Of a stretch of DNA of 64,000 nucleotides, positions 63,480 through 64,000 are shown one piece after another (within the stretch, counting starts at the first letter, position 1; each line of letters opens with the position of its first letter). Made by a program: the position numbers and the translations under genes. The DNA comes from Branchinecta lynchi (Eukaryota > Arthropoda > Branchiopoda > Anostraca > Branchinectidae): positions 13,249,869 to 13,313,868 of the forward strand of contig JAKZAP010000009.1 in assembly GCA_023053575.1 (NCBI GenBank), read 5' to 3'. The notes beneath the pieces are model-generated. The model was given only the letters and a program-made list of their open reading frames with translations. It was not told the DNA's origin and searched no databases.

Positions 63480-64000
63480 ATCATTACTTGGGTCATCCAA
63501 TAAAGAGTGGGCCTACTTGAAATCAATAACAAAAGGTGACCGCACTAATTAGCTGAAATAAATGTAAGGCTGAATAGGCAACAGTTAGTTAATGCTCGTT
63601 GTTGTTGCTATTGCAAATTGCTTGTGCTTTTGGCTTACAAAATTAATTTCTTAATTAATTAATAACAGACCCAAAGATAAAACATTAAAGGCCAAATTAT
63701 GTTTTTACTATTGGTCTATTGTTATGTAATACGCTTGAAATTGCCAAAGACAGAATAGCTAACTATCTAGGCACCAGAGACGGGTACGATTTCTAAGAAT
63801 TTCAACCTAAAATCTATAAATAATGTCAGAAAACGTAGATTGTCTAATTCGCCAAGTTAGTAGGGAGTGTCAAACTCCTTTAACCGTTTTATTTGCATTT
63901 CTTCATCGTTAGTAGGTTTTCTCCAGTTTGTCTTCAAAAATTTCCATTTCTCACTGAAAAGTCTGATACGTATGCGTCGACGCCACGCAAGAATATAACT
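63480..64000. other. No gene seen
   Basis: AT-rich, ARID2 intron or upstream sequence; no exon with family similarity found here. Confidence 0.35.

Overview
The window is animal nuclear DNA from a repeat-rich invertebrate. Genes are split by GT-AG introns of several hundred bases to several kilobases, coding islands are small, and most of the rest is inactive transposable elements. Four multi-exon genes and one intronless gene can be read with confidence. The set (SIAE, a Metallopep-family protein, ZNF593, a SLIMP-like mitochondrial seryl-tRNA synthetase paralogue, ARID2) says metazoan. SLIMP suggests a non-vertebrate. I cannot name the phylum from sequence alone.

Layout. 1-4 kb: elements with 137-bp tandem arrays bounded by a GGGATCCC palindrome, plus a hAT-like element. 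5.1-8.1 kb: a probable element with about 500-bp inverted arms and a decayed ORF. 8.9-24.7 kb, minus strand: seven exons of sialate O-acetylesterase, from signal peptide to the HPRDK region; the C-terminal exon(s) were not found and probably lie before base 1. 25.0-25.7 kb: a 450-bp palindrome. 27.9-33.1 kb, minus: a complete three-coding-exon gene for a Metallopep-family protein with an HExxHxxDxxH zinc site. 36.1-36.3 kb: a CRE-containing, possibly divergent promoter with a candidate membrane-protein first exon. 38.0-39.8 kb, plus: ZNF593. 40.0-41.3 kb, plus: SLIMP-like protein, starting 265 bp after ZNF593. 42-49 kb: LINE remnants, a pseudo-tRNA, a 281-bp tandem array inside inverted ends, a 22-bp minisatellite and TTAA elements. 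52.7-61.8 kb, minus: the last four coding exons of ARID2. 61.9-63.5 kb: a three-level nest of elements.

The genes are ordinary housekeeping or organelle genes and show no evidence of acting together. The more unusual content is the repeat fraction: several short families with clear terminal repeats and target duplications (TTAA, TA or 8 bp), nesting that can be dated by empty-site comparison, insertions that stop 7-40 nt from splice sites, and two tandem-array element families that share one sequence module. All splice assignments were made by eye from reading-frame continuity, GT/AG sites and remembered family sequences; no database search was run.
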